In this document: in pieces, positions 27,970 through 38,136 of the stretch
How positions within the stretch are numbered: the first letter of the stretch is position 1
Layout: each line of letters opens with the position of its first letter
Assembly: GCF_020524285.1 (NCBI RefSeq)
Contig: NZ_JAIVKX010000004.1
Span: 1-64,000 of the forward strand
Source of the DNA: Alloyangia pacifica
Lineage (GTDB): Bacteria > Pseudomonadota > Alphaproteobacteria > Rhodobacterales > Rhodobacteraceae
Reading direction: 5' to 3'
DNA length: 64,000 bases
Notes under the pieces: generated by a model
What the model was told of the DNA's origin: nothing
The model's input: only the letters and a program-made list of their open reading frames with translations
Databases searched by the model: none
Made by a program: the position numbers and the translations under genes

Positions 27970-30519
27970 ATGAAGGACGCAAGCCCCCAGACCATCTACC
28001 TCAAGGATTACACCCCCTTCGGCTGGACCGCCGAAGAGGTGCATCTGACCTTCGTGCTTGCGCCAACGGCGACCCGCGTCCGTTCGCGCATCCGCTTCGC
28101 GCCCAACCCCGACGCGCCGAAACAGGCGTTCTTCCTGCACGGCGAGCAGCTCAAGCCGATCTCCTTCGCCATCGACGGCACTCCCGTCATCCCCGAAATC
28201 AGCGACACCGGCCTCACCTGCGCCGTGCCCGATGGGGCCTTCACCTGGGAGGCCGAGGTCGAGATCGCGCCGGTGGAGAACTTCGCGCTCGAGGGGCTCT
28301 ACATGTCGAACGGCATGTACTGCACGCAATGCGAGGCCGAGGGCTTCCGCAAGATCACCTTCTACCCCGACCGCCCCGACGTGATGTCGGTCTTCACCGT
28401 GCGCATCGAAGGCGACGAAAAGGTCAAACTGTCGAACGGCAACCCGCAGGCCAGCGGCGAGGGCTGGGCCGAGTGGCACGATCCGTGGCCGAAGCCTGCC
28501 TATCTCTTTGCGCTGGTCGCCGGCGATCTGGTCAACCATCCCGGCAGCTTCACCACCATGTCGGGCCGTGAGGTCGAGCTGAACCTCTGGGTGCGTCCCG
28601 GAGACGAGGGCAAATGCGCCTTTGGCATGGAAGCGCTGAAGAAGTCGATGAAATGGGACGAGGAGGTCTACGGCCGCGAGTACGACCTCGACATCTTCAA
28701 CATCGTCGCCGTGGATGACTTCAACATGGGCGCGATGGAGAACAAGGGGCTAAACATCTTCAACTCCTCCGCCGTGCTCGCCTCGCCCGAAACCGCCACG
28801 GATGCCAACTTCGAGCGCATCGAGGCGATCATCGCGCATGAGTATTTCCACAACTGGACCGGCAACCGCATCACCTGCCGCGACTGGTTCCAGCTGTGCC
28901 TGAAAGAGGGCCTGACGGTCTTCCGCGACGCGCAGTTCACCTCCGATATGCGCGGCGAGGAGGTGAAGCGCATCTCCGACGTGATCGACCTGCGCGGCCG
29001 CCAGTTCCCCGAGGACCAGGGACCGCTCTCGCACCCCGTGCGCCCCGAGAGCTTCCAGGAGATCAACAACTTCTACACCGCCACCGTCTACGAGAAAGGC
29101 GCCGAGGTGATCGGCATGCTCAAGACGCTGGTGGGCGACGAGGGCTATGCCAGGGCGCTCGACCTCTACTTCGAGCGCCACGACGGCGACGCGGCCACCA
29201 TCGAGGACTGGCTGAAGGTCTTCGAGGAGGCCACCGGGCGCGATCTTTCGCAGTTCAAGCGCTGGTATTCGCAGGCCGGGACGCCGCATGTGGCCGTCTC
29301 CGAGGCCTTCGAGGGTGGCACCTACACGCTGACGCTCAAGCAGCACACGCCCCCCACCCCCGGCCAGCCCGACAAGGCGCCGCAGGTGATCCCGGTGGCC
29401 GTGGGGCTGCTCTCGCCCAATGGCGACGAGGTGCTGCCGACCAAAGTGCTGGAACTGACAGAGGCCGAGCAGAGCTTCACCTTCGAGGGGCTGAGCGCCA
29501 GGCCCGTACCCTCGATCCTGCGCGGCTTCTCCGCGCCGGTGGTGCTGGAGCGCGAAAGCAGCAAGGAAGAACGCGCCTTCCTGCTTGCCCATGACACCGA
29601 CAGCTTCAACCGCTGGGAGGCGAACCGCGACCTCGCCCGCGCATGCCTCGTGTCGATGATCACCGAGGGGGCCGAGCCCGACACCGCATGGCTCGACGGG
29701 CTGGAGGCGGTGATCCGCGACAGCGCGCTCGACCCGGCCTACCGCGCGCTGATGCTGGGCATCCCGACGCAGTCCGAGCTGGCGCAGGTGCTGCACCAGC
29801 GCGGCGTGACCCCCGACCCCGACGCGATCTGGACCGCGACCGAGACCCTCAAGAAGACCCGCGCCGAGCGCTGGTCGAAGCTGCTGCCGCAGCTCGCCGA
29901 GGAAGCCAAGGTCACCGAAGCCTACCAGCCCGACGCAGAGCAATCCGGCAAGCGCGCGCTTGGCTCCGCCGTGCTGGCGCTGACCTCGCGTCTTGATGGC
30001 GGCGAGGCCGCCAAGGCGCAGTTCGAAAGCGCCGACAATATGACGCTGCAACTCTCGGCGCTGGCCTGCCTCGTGCAGGCAGGCGCGGGCGAGGACGCCC
30101 TCGCGAAGTTCCGCGCGCAGTGGAACGGCGACCGGCTGGTGATGGACAAGTGGTTCGGCCTGCAGGTCGCCGCCTCCGGCCCGTCGGAGACCGCCGACCG
30201 CGCCAAGGCGCTGACCGAGGATCCGGACTTCGACATGAAGAACCCCAACCGCTTCCGCGCGGTGATGGGCGCGCTGGCGATGAACCACGCCGGCTTCCAC
30301 CGGATCGACGGCGCGGGCTACCAGTTGCTCGCCGACTGGCTGATCAAGCTCGACGAGAAGAACCCGCAGACCACCGCGCGCATGTGCTCGGCCTTCCAGA
30401 CATGGAAACGCTATGACGAGACGCGCCGCGAGCTGATGAAGGCGCAGCTCGAGCGCATCGCCGCCAAGCCCGGCCTGTCGCGCGACGTGACCGAGATGGT
30501 CACCCGGCTGCTGTCGTGA
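27970..30519 (+). CDS. pepN: aminopeptidase N (M1 family)
   Basis: An 849-aa cytoplasmic zinc metallopeptidase removing N-terminal amino acids. The exopeptidase motif GAMENKG is near 255. HEYFHNWTGN (HExxH) is near 290, with the third zinc ligand glutamate about 19 residues later in CLKEGLT. The C-terminal alpha-solenoid is complete, and length matches E. coli PepN (870 aa). ATG 27970 has AAGGAGA upstream. Its stop overlaps the GTG of the SDR gene. Confidence 0.95.
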   Translation: MKDASPQTIYLKDYTPFGWTAEEVHLTFVLAPTATRVRSRIRFAPNPDAPKQAFFLHGEQLKPISFAIDGTPVIPEISDTGLTCAVPDGAFTWEAEVEIAPVENFALEGLYMSNGMYCTQCEAEGFRKITFYPDRPDVMSVFTVRIEGDEKVKLSNGNPQASGEGWAEWHDPWPKPAYLFALVAGDLVNHPGSFTTMSGREVELNLWVRPGDEGKCAFGMEALKKSMKWDEEVYGREYDLDIFNIVAVDDFNMGAMENKGLNIFNSSAVLASPETATDANFERIEAIIAHEYFHNWTGNRITCRDWFQLCLKEGLTVFRDAQFTSDMRGEEVKRISDVIDLRGRQFPEDQGPLSHPVRPESFQEINNFYTATVYEKGAEVIGMLKTLVGDEGYARALDLYFERHDGDAATIEDWLKVFEEATGRDLSQFKRWYSQAGTPHVAVSEAFEGGTYTLTLKQHTPPTPGQPDKAPQVIPVAVGLLSPNGDEVLPTKVLELTEAEQSFTFEGLSARPVPSILRGFSAPVVLERESSKEERAFLLAHDTDSFNRWEANRDLARACLVSMITEGAEPDTAWLDGLEAVIRDSALDPAYRALMLGIPTQSELAQVLHQRGVTPDPDAIWTATETLKKTRAERWSKLLPQLAEEAKVTEAYQPDAEQSGKRALGSAVLALTSRLDGGEAAKAQFESADNMTLQLSALACLVQAGAGEDALAKFRAQWNGDRLVMDKWFGLQVAASGPSETADRAKALTEDPDFDMKNPNRFRAVMGALAMNHAGFHRIDGAGYQLLADWLIKLDEKNPQTTARMCSAFQTWKRYDETRRELMKAQLERIAAKPGLSRDVTEMVTRLLS

Positions 30520-31256
30520 GCCGGCTACTTCTGGTCACCGGCGGCAGCGCCGGCATCGGGGCGGCCTGCTGCCGCCTCGCCCCGTCCCGTGGCTGGCAGC
30601 GGGTCGCGGTGCACTACGGGCGCGACAAGGCCGGTGCCGAGGCGGTGGCCGAAGAGGTGCGCGCGCAGGGTGCCGAGGCGCATGTGATCGGCGCCGATGT
30701 CTCGGATCATGCGCAGGTGGCCGAGCTCTTCGCCGAGCTGACCGCACTGGCGCCGGGACCGCTCGATCTGGTGAACAACGCCGGGATCGTCGCGCCGACC
30801 GGATCGCTTGCGGACCTGACGCCCGAGCGGGTGCGGCGGGTCTTCGAGGTCAACGTCTTCGGCGCTATAGAGGTCGCCCGGCAGGCGGTGGCCTACATGC
30901 GCGCCCATGCCGGCGGCGGCGTCGTCAACGTCAGTTCCGTGGCGGCGCGGCTCGGTTCGGCGCGGCAGTACATGGACTATGCCGCCTCCAAGGGCGCGAT
31001 CGACACCTTCACCCTGGGCCTCGCCGACGAGCTGGCGTCCGAGGGCATCCGGGTGAACGCCGTGCGCCCCGGGCTGATCGAGACCGGCATCCACGCCAAG
31101 GGCGGCGAGCCCGACCGCCTCGCCCGCATCGGCCACACCCCGCCGCTGGGCCGGGCCGGCACGCCCGAGGAAGTGGCCGAGAGCATCCTGTGGCTGCTGT
31201 CGGACCGCGCGGGCTACGTGACTCGCAGCATCCTCGACGTCGGCGGCGGGCGCTGA
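30516..31256 (+). CDS. short-chain dehydrogenase/reductase
   Basis: A 246-aa classical SDR. Cofactor motif TGGSAGIG is at 8-15, NNAG at 87-90, catalytic serine at about 140-141 and YAASK with Y155 and K159. The N-terminal HYGRDKAGAEAV stretch suggests NADP preference (R36 after the second strand). Substrate unknown. The GTG start overlaps the pepN stop (GTGA), so the two are translated together, although no metabolic link is evident. Confidence 0.9.
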   Translation: MSRLLLVTGGSAGIGAACCRLAPSRGWQRVAVHYGRDKAGAEAVAEEVRAQGAEAHVIGADVSDHAQVAELFAELTALAPGPLDLVNNAGIVAPTGSLADLTPERVRRVFEVNVFGAIEVARQAVAYMRAHAGGGVVNVSSVAARLGSARQYMDYAASKGAIDTFTLGLADELASEGIRVNAVRPGLIETGIHAKGGEPDRLARIGHTPPLGRAGTPEEVAESILWLLSDRAGYVTRSILDVGGGR

Positions 31257-31308
31257 CCCGGTTTGCCGGACGCCGCGACCCCGCGGAAATGAATCGTGGA
31301 AACGAAAT

Positions 31309-31338
31309 CGGGCGGAACCATCATTGGTCCCGCCCGTT
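31309..31338. terminator. bidirectional terminator between the SDR and lytic transglycosylase genes
   Basis: A 7-bp GC stem (31309-31315 with 31330-31336) extended by three further inner pairs around an ATCATT loop. It is followed by TTAATTTCC on the plus strand, and by a GATTTCG run on the minus strand. It lies between two convergent genes. Confidence 0.7.
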
Positions 31339-31364
31339 AATTTCCTGAAACGATCTTCAGCAGA

Positions 31365-32240
31365 TCAGCCTTCGCTCTCCAGCAATTGGCCCTTGGTGGA
31401 GATGAAGGTGTTGGCATAGCTCGCATCCAGCGCGCGCGACCGCACCAGCGGGCCGGAGCCGGCGCCGATGTCGTTGGACGCCATGATGCCGGGCAGCAGG
31501 CTCACCGGGCGCTCGACCGGGCGCAGCGAGCGGCCCATGCCGGTGCAGTAGGCCTGCGAGCGAGTCCAGGCGATCATGTCCTCGCGCTTCTTGCGCGAAT
31601 GGAAGGGGCCCCAGTCGGCAGCAACGCCGCGCATGTTGGCGCTGACCACGCCATCGCGGGCGACGGTGCGGGCCATGATGCGCAGGCCGCAGGATAGGTT
31701 GGCGCGCGGGTCCTTGAGACCCGAAACCGTCGTCGCCTGGCAGCCGTAAAGCCGTGCGGTGGAGGGCAGAATCTGCATCAGCCCGATCCACTTGCCGCCC
31801 CCGCCGACAGCCGTCGGCTTGAAGGTGCTCTCGTGCTTCACCAGCGCCGAGACGAGGCCGAGCCAGAAGGCCTCGCGCTGTTCGCGCGATCCGCTCTCAT
31901 AGGCCGGGCACCAGGTGTCGATGTCAGCCGGCACCACGTCGGGCAGCGCGTTCGCATGGCCGCGCAGCGACGAGAGAACTGCCAGCGACCAGGTGCTGCG
32001 CCCGCCCGACGTGCCCCAGCGGGCCTTCGGGATGGCCATGCGGCGGGCCAGCGGACGCGGCGAGGCGGAGACCGCAAGGAGCGACTCCGGCGCGTCGGGC
32101 ATCGCATGCGGCGAAACCCGGGGCATCGTTGGGGCCGTCACCGCGAAGGCCGCCTGCGCCACGGGGGCAGGTCCGGTATTCGCATGGGCCATCGGCGCGA
32201 TCATCAGCGCCGCAAGGGCAGGAATGAAACGGTTCAGCAT
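31365..32240 (-). CDS. lytic transglycosylase, SLT-type
   Basis: A 291-aa exported murein hydrolase. Signal peptide about 1-20 (AHA cleavage), then a Pro/Ala-rich linker and an SLT domain (about 105-240). The catalytic glutamate is in VKHESTF (E137) and the family motif GLMQILPSTA follows at about 153. It cleaves peptidoglycan glycan strands to 1,6-anhydro products. ATG 32240 starts the signal peptide; an in-frame ATG at 32258 would add six residues. Two cysteine pairs (near 111/167 and 184/232) suggest periplasmic disulphides. Confidence 0.86.
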   Translation of the reverse strand: MLNRFIPALAALMIAPMAHANTGPAPVAQAAFAVTAPTMPRVSPHAMPDAPESLLAVSASPRPLARRMAIPKARWGTSGGRSTWSLAVLSSLRGHANALPDVVPADIDTWCPAYESGSREQREAFWLGLVSALVKHESTFKPTAVGGGGKWIGLMQILPSTARLYGCQATTVSGLKDPRANLSCGLRIMARTVARDGVVSANMRGVAADWGPFHSRKKREDMIAWTRSQAYCTGMGRSLRPVERPVSLLPGIMASNDIGAGSGPLVRSRALDASYANTFISTKGQLLESEG

Positions 32241-32462
32241 GCCGGTGAACTTGCCCATCCCGGACAATTCCGGCAAGCCTCGCGCGGTATTATGCGCGGC
32301 AGACCGCCTATCGGGACAAAAAGTATTTGTTTTTCCGAAGCTATTCGACAAAGGCGGGCATCTACGGTTTGAACAATTTGCCGCCGCGGCGCCGTGGTCT
32401 CGCCGCCGCCTGATCCGGGAAACGCCGCCTCCGCGCCCGAATCCTTCCGCAGCGTCACCCGC

Positions 32463-33863
32463 ATGCCCCATGAGCTTCCACGCCTCCTCACGCAGCTTCC
32501 CGAATTGCCCCGGCGGCTGTTCGCGCGCGCCCATCAGCGTGCCGTTGTCGCCCGGCGAACAGGCTCCGACAAGCCGGACACGACCGCGCCGCCGGTCGCC
32601 ATCCCGATCCGCGCCATCAGCGGTGAGACCGAGGCGCGACGGCAGATATTCCGCCACGGTCTGCGGCTCGCCCGGCAGGAGCAGTGGTCCGCGCTGGTAG
32701 ATGCCCTGTCTGACGCCGACCGCGCGCGCGCGATGACCCCGGCGGGCACATCCGCCAGCCGGCTGCTCTGCGACGGTGCGGTGCAGGACACCCTCTGCCG
32801 CGCCAGCGCCCCGGTGGCACAGGGGGACGCAGAGGCGGCTCGCGGGATCGCGGCGGGGTTCTGCCGGGCGCTCGGCCCCACGACGGAAGCCCCGATGCGT
32901 GCGCTGATCGCCGCCTCGGCTCATCTTGGCCTCGCCCGGCTCTGGCGCGCGGCACCGGCGGCCTCCCTCCCCGTCCCGCGCCGCCGCGCGGCCGTGCAGC
33001 ACCACCTCGAGACAGCCCATCTGCTGCTGCGCCCCCATGCCCCTGACAGCCTCGGCTCTGCGGCATTGCAGGCGGCGCACTGCGCGGTGATCGAAGTGCT
33101 GCCCCGCCCCGAGGCCCGTCTCGCGCGGGACTACGACGCGCTGATCGCGTTGGAGCCCGCCTGCCCTGCGCATCTGCGCGCCTACGGAAACGAGCTGTCG
33201 CCCCACCGCTTCGGCACCTGGCCGGAGCTGGAACGCCAGGCCCGCCGCATCGCGATGATGACGGCGGAAGTCTGGGGCGGCGGCGGGTATTGCTGGCTCT
33301 GGCTCGATGTGCTCGCGGCACAGCCCGAGGGGCTCGCGCATCTGGACACCGAGCTTTTCGTTGCGGGGCTGCACGACCTGCTGCAGATCGGGCGCGGTGC
33401 GGATCCCGGCACGCAGGCCGAAGCCTCGCAGGCCCATCAGCACCGAGCCAACCTGCTCGCCGCATGGTGCAGCCGCTTGCGCCACGAAACAGCCCCGGCC
33501 AGCGCGCTCCAGAGCCGCGCCCGTGCCCGCATCGCGGCCTGCCTTGACTGGATCGTCTCGGATCACCTGCGCGAGTTGCACCCGGCACTCTGGGCACCGG
33601 GCCGGGTACCGGGCGGCGCGCTTGACCCGCGGCTACCGGCTTCCGAAGCGGATGCCCTGACGGCGCAGGGCACCGCCGCCGCGCAGGCCGCGTTGAGAGA
33701 TCTTTTCGCCCACCACGTGAGCCGCGGGCGCTCGGTTGTCTTCACCGATCAGGGCATCGCGCTGAAGCCCGGCGGCTGCACCTCCTGCACCCTTGCCCCC
33801 TGTGCCGCTCTGGCGTATCCCCGTCGCAACCTGAGAGACGAGGACCCCCCATGCTTGACCTGA
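32463..33863 (+). CDS. conserved hypothetical protein, Arg/Ala-rich, Cys-containing C-terminus
   Basis: A 466-aa protein I cannot assign. It is predominantly helical with TPR-like spacing in the middle (about 90-260), a [10 protein letters not shown] segment near 280, and a C-terminal CTSCTLAPC cluster of three cysteines (near 443-450) that could bind a metal. No signal or membrane segment. ATG 32463 is chosen at the start of a continuous leucine-rich helix; an in-frame ATG at 32394 is possible. The last 13 bases overlap the start of gatB, suggesting translational coupling. The open frame has strong third-position GC bias, supporting coding. Confidence 0.7.
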   Translation: MPHELPRLLTQLPELPRRLFARAHQRAVVARRTGSDKPDTTAPPVAIPIRAISGETEARRQIFRHGLRLARQEQWSALVDALSDADRARAMTPAGTSASRLLCDGAVQDTLCRASAPVAQGDAEAARGIAAGFCRALGPTTEAPMRALIAASAHLGLARLWRAAPAASLPVPRRRAAVQHHLETAHLLLRPHAPDSLGSAALQAAHCAVIEVLPRPEARLARDYDALIALEPACPAHLRAYGNELSPHRFGTWPELERQARRIAMMTAEVWGGGGYCWLWLDVLAAQPEGLAHLDTELFVAGLHDLLQIGRGADPGTQAEASQAHQHRANLLAAWCSRLRHETAPASALQSRARARIAACLDWIVSDHLRELHPALWAPGRVPGGALDPRLPASEADALTAQGTAAAQAALRDLFAHHVSRGRSVVFTDQGIALKPGGCTSCTLAPCAALAYPRRNLRDEDPPCLT

Positions 33864-35365
33864 GCTTCGAGCCCCCCAAACCCAAGGTCATCGCCGGCGC
33901 CAAATACGATTGGGAGCTGGTGATCGGGATGGAAATCCACGCCCAGATTTCCACCGAGGCGAAGCTGTTCTCCGGCGCCTCGACCAAATTCGGCGCAGAG
34001 CCCAACTCCAACGTCGCCTTCGTGGATGCGGCGATGCCCGGCATGCTGCCGGTGATCAACGAGTATTGCATCGAGCAGGCCGTGCGCACCGGGCTGGGTC
34101 TGAAGGCCGAGATCAACCTGAAATCCGCCTTCGACCGCAAGAACTACTTCTACCCCGACCTGCCGCAGGGCTACCAGATTTCGCAGCTCTACCACCCGCT
34201 GGTGGGCGAAGGCGAAGTCATCGTCGACATGGAGCCGGGCATCGCCCGCAAGGTGCGCATCGAGCGTATCCACGTCGAGCAGGACGCCGGCAAGTCGATC
34301 CACGACATGGACCCGTCGATGTCCTTCGTCGACCTCAACCGCACCGGCGTGGCGCTGATGGAGATCGTCTCGCGCCCCGACATCCGCGGCCCCGAGGAAG
34401 CGGCGGCCTACGTGGTCAAGCTGCGGCAGATCCTGCGCTACCTCGGCACCTGCGACGGCAACATGCAGAACGGCAACCTCCGCGCCGACGTGAACGTCTC
34501 GGTCTGCCGTCCGGGCCAGTACGAGAAGTACCAGGAAACGCAGGACTTCTCGCATCTCGGCACGCGCTGCGAGATCAAGAACATGAACTCCATGCGCTTC
34601 ATCCAGCAGGCCATCGACTACGAGGCGCGGCGCCAGATCGCCATCCTCGAGAACGGCGGCTCGGTGGATCAGGAGACCCGTCTCTACGATCCCGACAAGG
34701 GCGAGACGCGCTCCATGCGCTCGAAGGAAGAGGCGCACGACTACCGCTACTTCCCCGATCCCGACCTGCTGCCGCTCGAGATCGAGCAGGGCTGGGTGGA
34801 CGATATCGCCGCCTCGCTGCCGGAGCTGCCCGACGAGAAGAAGGCGCGCTTCGTCAAGGACTTCGGCCTGTCGGAATACGATGCCGGCGTGCTGACCGCA
34901 GAAGTGGTCAACTCGGCCTATTTCGAGGACGTGCTGAAGGGCTGCGACGACGGCAAGCTGGCCGCCAACTGGGTGATCAACGAGCTCTTCGGCCGCCTAA
35001 AGAAGGAAGGCCATGACATCACCGAGAGCCCGGTCTCGCCGGCGCAGCTCGCGGGGATCGTCTCGCTGATCAAGAAGGGCGACATCTCGGGCAAGATCGG
35101 CAAGGACGTCTTCGAGATCGTCTACACCGAGGGGGGAGATCCGGCGAAGATCGTCGAGGAGAAGGGCCTCAAGCAGGTCACCGACACCGGCGCCATCGAG
35201 GCGGCCGTGGACGAGGTGATCGCGGCCAACCCGGCGCAGGTCGAGAAGGCCAAGCAGAACCCCAAGCTCGCGGGCTGGTTCGTCGGCCAGGTGATGAAGA
35301 GCACCGGCGGCAAGGCCAACCCCAAGGCGGTCAACGAGATCGTCGCGGCCAAGCTGGGTCTCTGA
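33851..35365 (+). CDS. gatB: aspartyl/glutamyl-tRNA amidotransferase subunit B
   Basis: A 504-aa subunit of GatCAB, which turns Glu-tRNA(Gln) and Asp-tRNA(Asn) into the correct aminoacyl-tRNAs. It opens the family core with [10 protein letters not shown] and contains the [13 protein letters not shown] stretch and HxMDP region. The [12 protein letters not shown] motif and a C-terminal YqeY-like tail domain (about 355-504) complete it. The gene is alone here; gatA and gatC are elsewhere. A terminator follows at once. Confidence 0.96.
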   Translation: MLDLSFEPPKPKVIAGAKYDWELVIGMEIHAQISTEAKLFSGASTKFGAEPNSNVAFVDAAMPGMLPVINEYCIEQAVRTGLGLKAEINLKSAFDRKNYFYPDLPQGYQISQLYHPLVGEGEVIVDMEPGIARKVRIERIHVEQDAGKSIHDMDPSMSFVDLNRTGVALMEIVSRPDIRGPEEAAAYVVKLRQILRYLGTCDGNMQNGNLRADVNVSVCRPGQYEKYQETQDFSHLGTRCEIKNMNSMRFIQQAIDYEARRQIAILENGGSVDQETRLYDPDKGETRSMRSKEEAHDYRYFPDPDLLPLEIEQGWVDDIAASLPELPDEKKARFVKDFGLSEYDAGVLTAEVVNSAYFEDVLKGCDDGKLAANWVINELFGRLKKEGHDITESPVSPAQLAGIVSLIKKGDISGKIGKDVFEIVYTEGGDPAKIVEEKGLKQVTDTGAIEAAVDEVIAANPAQVEKAKQNPKLAGWFVGQVMKSTGGKANPKAVNEIVAAKLGL

Positions 35366-35389
35366 GGGCTTGCGCTCTGCGGAAATCGA

Positions 35390-35417
35390 AAGGCCGCCCG
35401 GATTGGGCGGCCTTTTT
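35390..35417 (+). terminator. intrinsic terminator of gatB
   Basis: A perfect 10-bp stem (35390-35399 with 35405-35414), 5-base loop and T tract, starting 25 bases after the gatB stop. Confidence 0.92.
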
Positions 35418-35625
35418 CGTCTGAGCTAGCCGGAAGAACGCACCCGCCCGGAATCAAGGCTAGGCCGCCGGGCGCGCGCCTGCCCGTCCCGGCGGGCTGG
35501 CGCTTTGCCATCCCTGCGCAACGCTAACGTGTCGTCCGGACCTGGCAGGCACAAAGCGCCCACTACCGAGCGAGCAGCGCCATCCCACGGGCAGGCCCTC
35601 GCCCGGCTACCGTCTCGCTTGGGCC

Positions 35626-37239
35626 CTACCCCCGCGCCGCGAGCAGCGCGCGCAGCTGGCTCGGGAAGAGCTGCAGGATCAGCGTCTCGCTCATCGCCTC
35701 GCCCTCGTGCGAGACATAGACCCGCAGGTCGATCGGCTCGTCGTCCTCCGCCGCGATGGCCGAGAAATCGAGATCGAACATCGCCCGCCAGTTCTCGGTG
35801 CTGACCACCGGGTAGGCGACCTCGCCCGAGACCTCGCCGCGCGAGGCGCTGACCACCGGCAGGGCACCTGAGCTGCGGTCGAGCTCCTCCATGCCGAGCC
35901 CGTCGAAATCGCAGACGATCTTCACCGTATCCGCCGGGCGCGGCTGGCCGGGAATGCCGCCCTTGCCCATGCGCACCGCGATGAAGCGCGCCGCCTGCGG
36001 CGGCACCGGGCAGTCCTCGAGCCAGGTGAGCTGGTAGTTCATGCTGTAGGAGCTGCCTGCGGCGGCCGGTTCCGAAGGCGTCCAGAAGGCGACGATATTG
36101 TCGTGGATCTCGTCGTCCGTGGGCAGCTCGACCAGGGTGACGGCGCCCTGCCCCCACCCCTCCTGCGGCTTGATCCAGGCCGAGGCCCGGCGCTCGTAGA
36201 ACACGCCGTCGTCCTCGTATTCGCTGAAGTTGCGCTCACGCTGCATCAGCCCGAAACCCGCGGGATCGGTGGCGCCGAAGGCATTGGCCATCACCCGCGG
36301 CGGGTTGTTGAGCGGGCGCCAGATGCGCTCGCCGCTGCCGGTGTGGATCTCCAGCCCGTCGCTGTCATGCACCTCGGGGCGCCAGTCGGCGGCGACATGG
36401 CGGTTGTGCTTGCCGAACCAGAACATCGAGGTCAGCGGCGCGATCCCCAGGCGCTCGACGTCGCCGCGCAGGAAGATCTCGGCCGAGACGTCCTGGATCA
36501 CGCCATTGTCGCGGCGCGAGGCGATGCGGTAGGCGCCGGTGGCGCGCGGGCTTTCCAGCAGCGCGTAGGTGGTCACCGCGCCGCCCTCGCCCTGCTCCAG
36601 CCAGAAGCGGGTGAACCGCGGGAATTCCTCGGGGCCGTCGGGGATCGCCGTGTCCATGGCAAGCCCGCGCACCGACAGGCCGAACTGCCCCGAATAGCCC
36701 GCCGTGCGCCAGTAGGAGGCGCCGAGGAAAGCCATCCAGTCGAGTCGCTCCTCGGGATCCTGCACGGCGAAGCCGGCGAAGCCTTCGGTCTTTTCCAGAC
36801 GGTTGGCCGGATTGCCTTGCGGGATGTCGAAAAGATCACGCGAGAAGGGCACCTCGCGCGCGGTGCCGTCCTCGAGCGCGTAGACATGCACCGGCTCGGG
36901 GAAGTAGCGACCCGGGAAGAAGAAGCGCACCGGCTGCGCGTCGCCCTGGTCGGCCCAGAGCGCGCGGTCCTTGCGGAAGCTGATCGCGCCGTGGGCGTCA
37001 TAGTCGATCTGCTGCAGGATCTCGGCGTCGGGCACCGCCATGGGCGTGAACTCCTCCTTGGCGAGGTTCGCCGCCAGCTCGCGCAGCGTGTCGAAGGAGA
37101 AGGCCTGAGGCGGGCCGAGCGGGATGCCCGAGGCGATGGCGCCGCTCTGCGCGCGGGCAAAGTCGGGGATCAGGCTGAAGGCCCCCGTGGCGAGGGCGGA
37201 TGCGAGGAAGGCGCGGCGGTCGAGCGTGTCGGCGGACAT
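35626..37239 (-). CDS. OpgG/OpgD-family periplasmic glucan biosynthesis protein, Tat-exported
   Basis: A 537-aa protein. The N-terminus has a twin-arginine signal (DRRAFLAS, then a hydrophobic stretch ending ARAQ), which points to OpgD/MdoD-type export. The body matches the MdoG/OpgG beta-sandwich family (FSFDTLRELAANLA; FFFPGRYF near 110; SMFWFGKHN near 270). These proteins shape osmoregulated periplasmic glucans. ATG 37239 is preferred (GGAGA 6 bases upstream) over an in-frame ATG at 37260. No opgH gene is adjacent. The 208 bp after gatB show only the gatB terminator. Confidence 0.88.
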   Translation of the reverse strand: MSADTLDRRAFLASALATGAFSLIPDFARAQSGAIASGIPLGPPQAFSFDTLRELAANLAKEEFTPMAVPDAEILQQIDYDAHGAISFRKDRALWADQGDAQPVRFFFPGRYFPEPVHVYALEDGTAREVPFSRDLFDIPQGNPANRLEKTEGFAGFAVQDPEERLDWMAFLGASYWRTAGYSGQFGLSVRGLAMDTAIPDGPEEFPRFTRFWLEQGEGGAVTTYALLESPRATGAYRIASRRDNGVIQDVSAEIFLRGDVERLGIAPLTSMFWFGKHNRHVAADWRPEVHDSDGLEIHTGSGERIWRPLNNPPRVMANAFGATDPAGFGLMQRERNFSEYEDDGVFYERRASAWIKPQEGWGQGAVTLVELPTDDEIHDNIVAFWTPSEPAAAGSSYSMNYQLTWLEDCPVPPQAARFIAVRMGKGGIPGQPRPADTVKIVCDFDGLGMEELDRSSGALPVVSASRGEVSGEVAYPVVSTENWRAMFDLDFSAIAAEDDEPIDLRVYVSHEGEAMSETLILQLFPSQLRALLAARG

Positions 37240-37395
37240 GCGGGTCTCCGGAATTGTCATTCCTGAGCAAATTTGGCGCTTTTCCGCGTCGCAGCAATCG
37301 CTATTGCCCGGGATGGGCGAGGCTTTGCCGATTTTGCGACGTTACGTCAAGTAGCGGACAGAACGTCCGGCGTTTGCCCGCCCGCACCGCCGGCC

Positions 37396-37989
37396 TCAGG
37401 CGAGCGCGCGCGCCTCGACGTCACGGGCAATGTCCTCGGCCAGCTGCGCCACCTTCTCGCGCGAATCCGTGCGCTGCGCATAGGCACGCAGGCCGAAGAT
37501 CTCGGCCTGCAGACGGCTGGCAAGGTGCTGCGGGTCGGCCTCGGACCCCAGTTCGCCGCGGGCCTGCGCCTCGCGGAAGGCGCGGGCGAACATCTCCTCC
37601 ATGCCGCGCATCAGCGTCTCGGTCTGGGCGCGCAGCGTCGCATCGTCATCCGGGGTTTCCAGCAGTGTCTTGACCAGCATGCAGGCGCGCGACGGGCCGG
37701 TCTCGCCGACACAGCCGAGCCGGCGGACGTGGTTCGCGAGCCCCGCCAAGCGGCTCGGCCCGGCTTCCATCGCCTCGACGAACTGCGCCCGCGAGGTCTC
37801 GGCGTAGAGCGCCAGCGTTTCCGAGAACAGCGCCTCCTTCGAACCGAAGGCGGCGTAGATCGAGCCCGGCCGCATGTCGAGCGCCAGCTCGAGGTCCTTG
37901 AGCGAGGTGGCGTGGTAGCCCTTGGACCAGAACAGTTCGAGCGCCTTGGCCAGCACTTCGTGTCTGTCGTGTCGTGCCTGCCTCGCCAT
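37396..37989 (-). CDS. TetR-family repressor
   Basis: A 197-aa regulator. The N-terminal HTH (about 10-55, with GYHATSLKDLELALDM and GSIYAAFGSKEALF) is followed by a TetR_C domain of the YcdC/NemR-like type containing two cysteines (GCVGE and RACML). It is divergent from the AhpD-like gene, with three operator-like 16-mers between the starts, the expected layout for a self-regulated repressor of the neighbour. Cysteines C92 and C102 (approximate) might sense electrophiles or oxidants (inference). Confidence 0.88.
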   Translation of the reverse strand: MARQARHDRHEVLAKALELFWSKGYHATSLKDLELALDMRPGSIYAAFGSKEALFSETLALYAETSRAQFVEAMEAGPSRLAGLANHVRRLGCVGETGPSRACMLVKTLLETPDDDATLRAQTETLMRGMEEMFARAFREAQARGELGSEADPQHLASRLQAEIFGLRAYAQRTDSREKVAQLAEDIARDVEARALA

Positions 37990-38036
37990 GAAATGTGCGC
38001 TCCCGATGCCTTGCTGCCGGCCAGTTCACGCCGGAT

Positions 38037-38117
38037 TTGAGTGATTGCTCAAAATATATCTTGAGCGGTCATTCAAGTAAAGCTACCCCTAGGGCCAGAA
38101 TTTGAGCAATCACTCAA
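38037..38117. promoter_or_regulatory. three TetR-type operator copies
   Basis: Three 16-bp near-palindromes lie between the divergent TetR and AhpD-like genes: 38037-38052, 38061-38076 and 38102-38117. The first, read on the other strand, is identical to the third (TTGAGCAATCACTCAA). The middle one is TTGAGCGGTCATTCAA. Centres are 24 and 41 bp apart. They cover the region where both promoters must lie. Confidence 0.8.
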
Positions 38118-38136
38118 GAATCACGGAGAGACCCGG

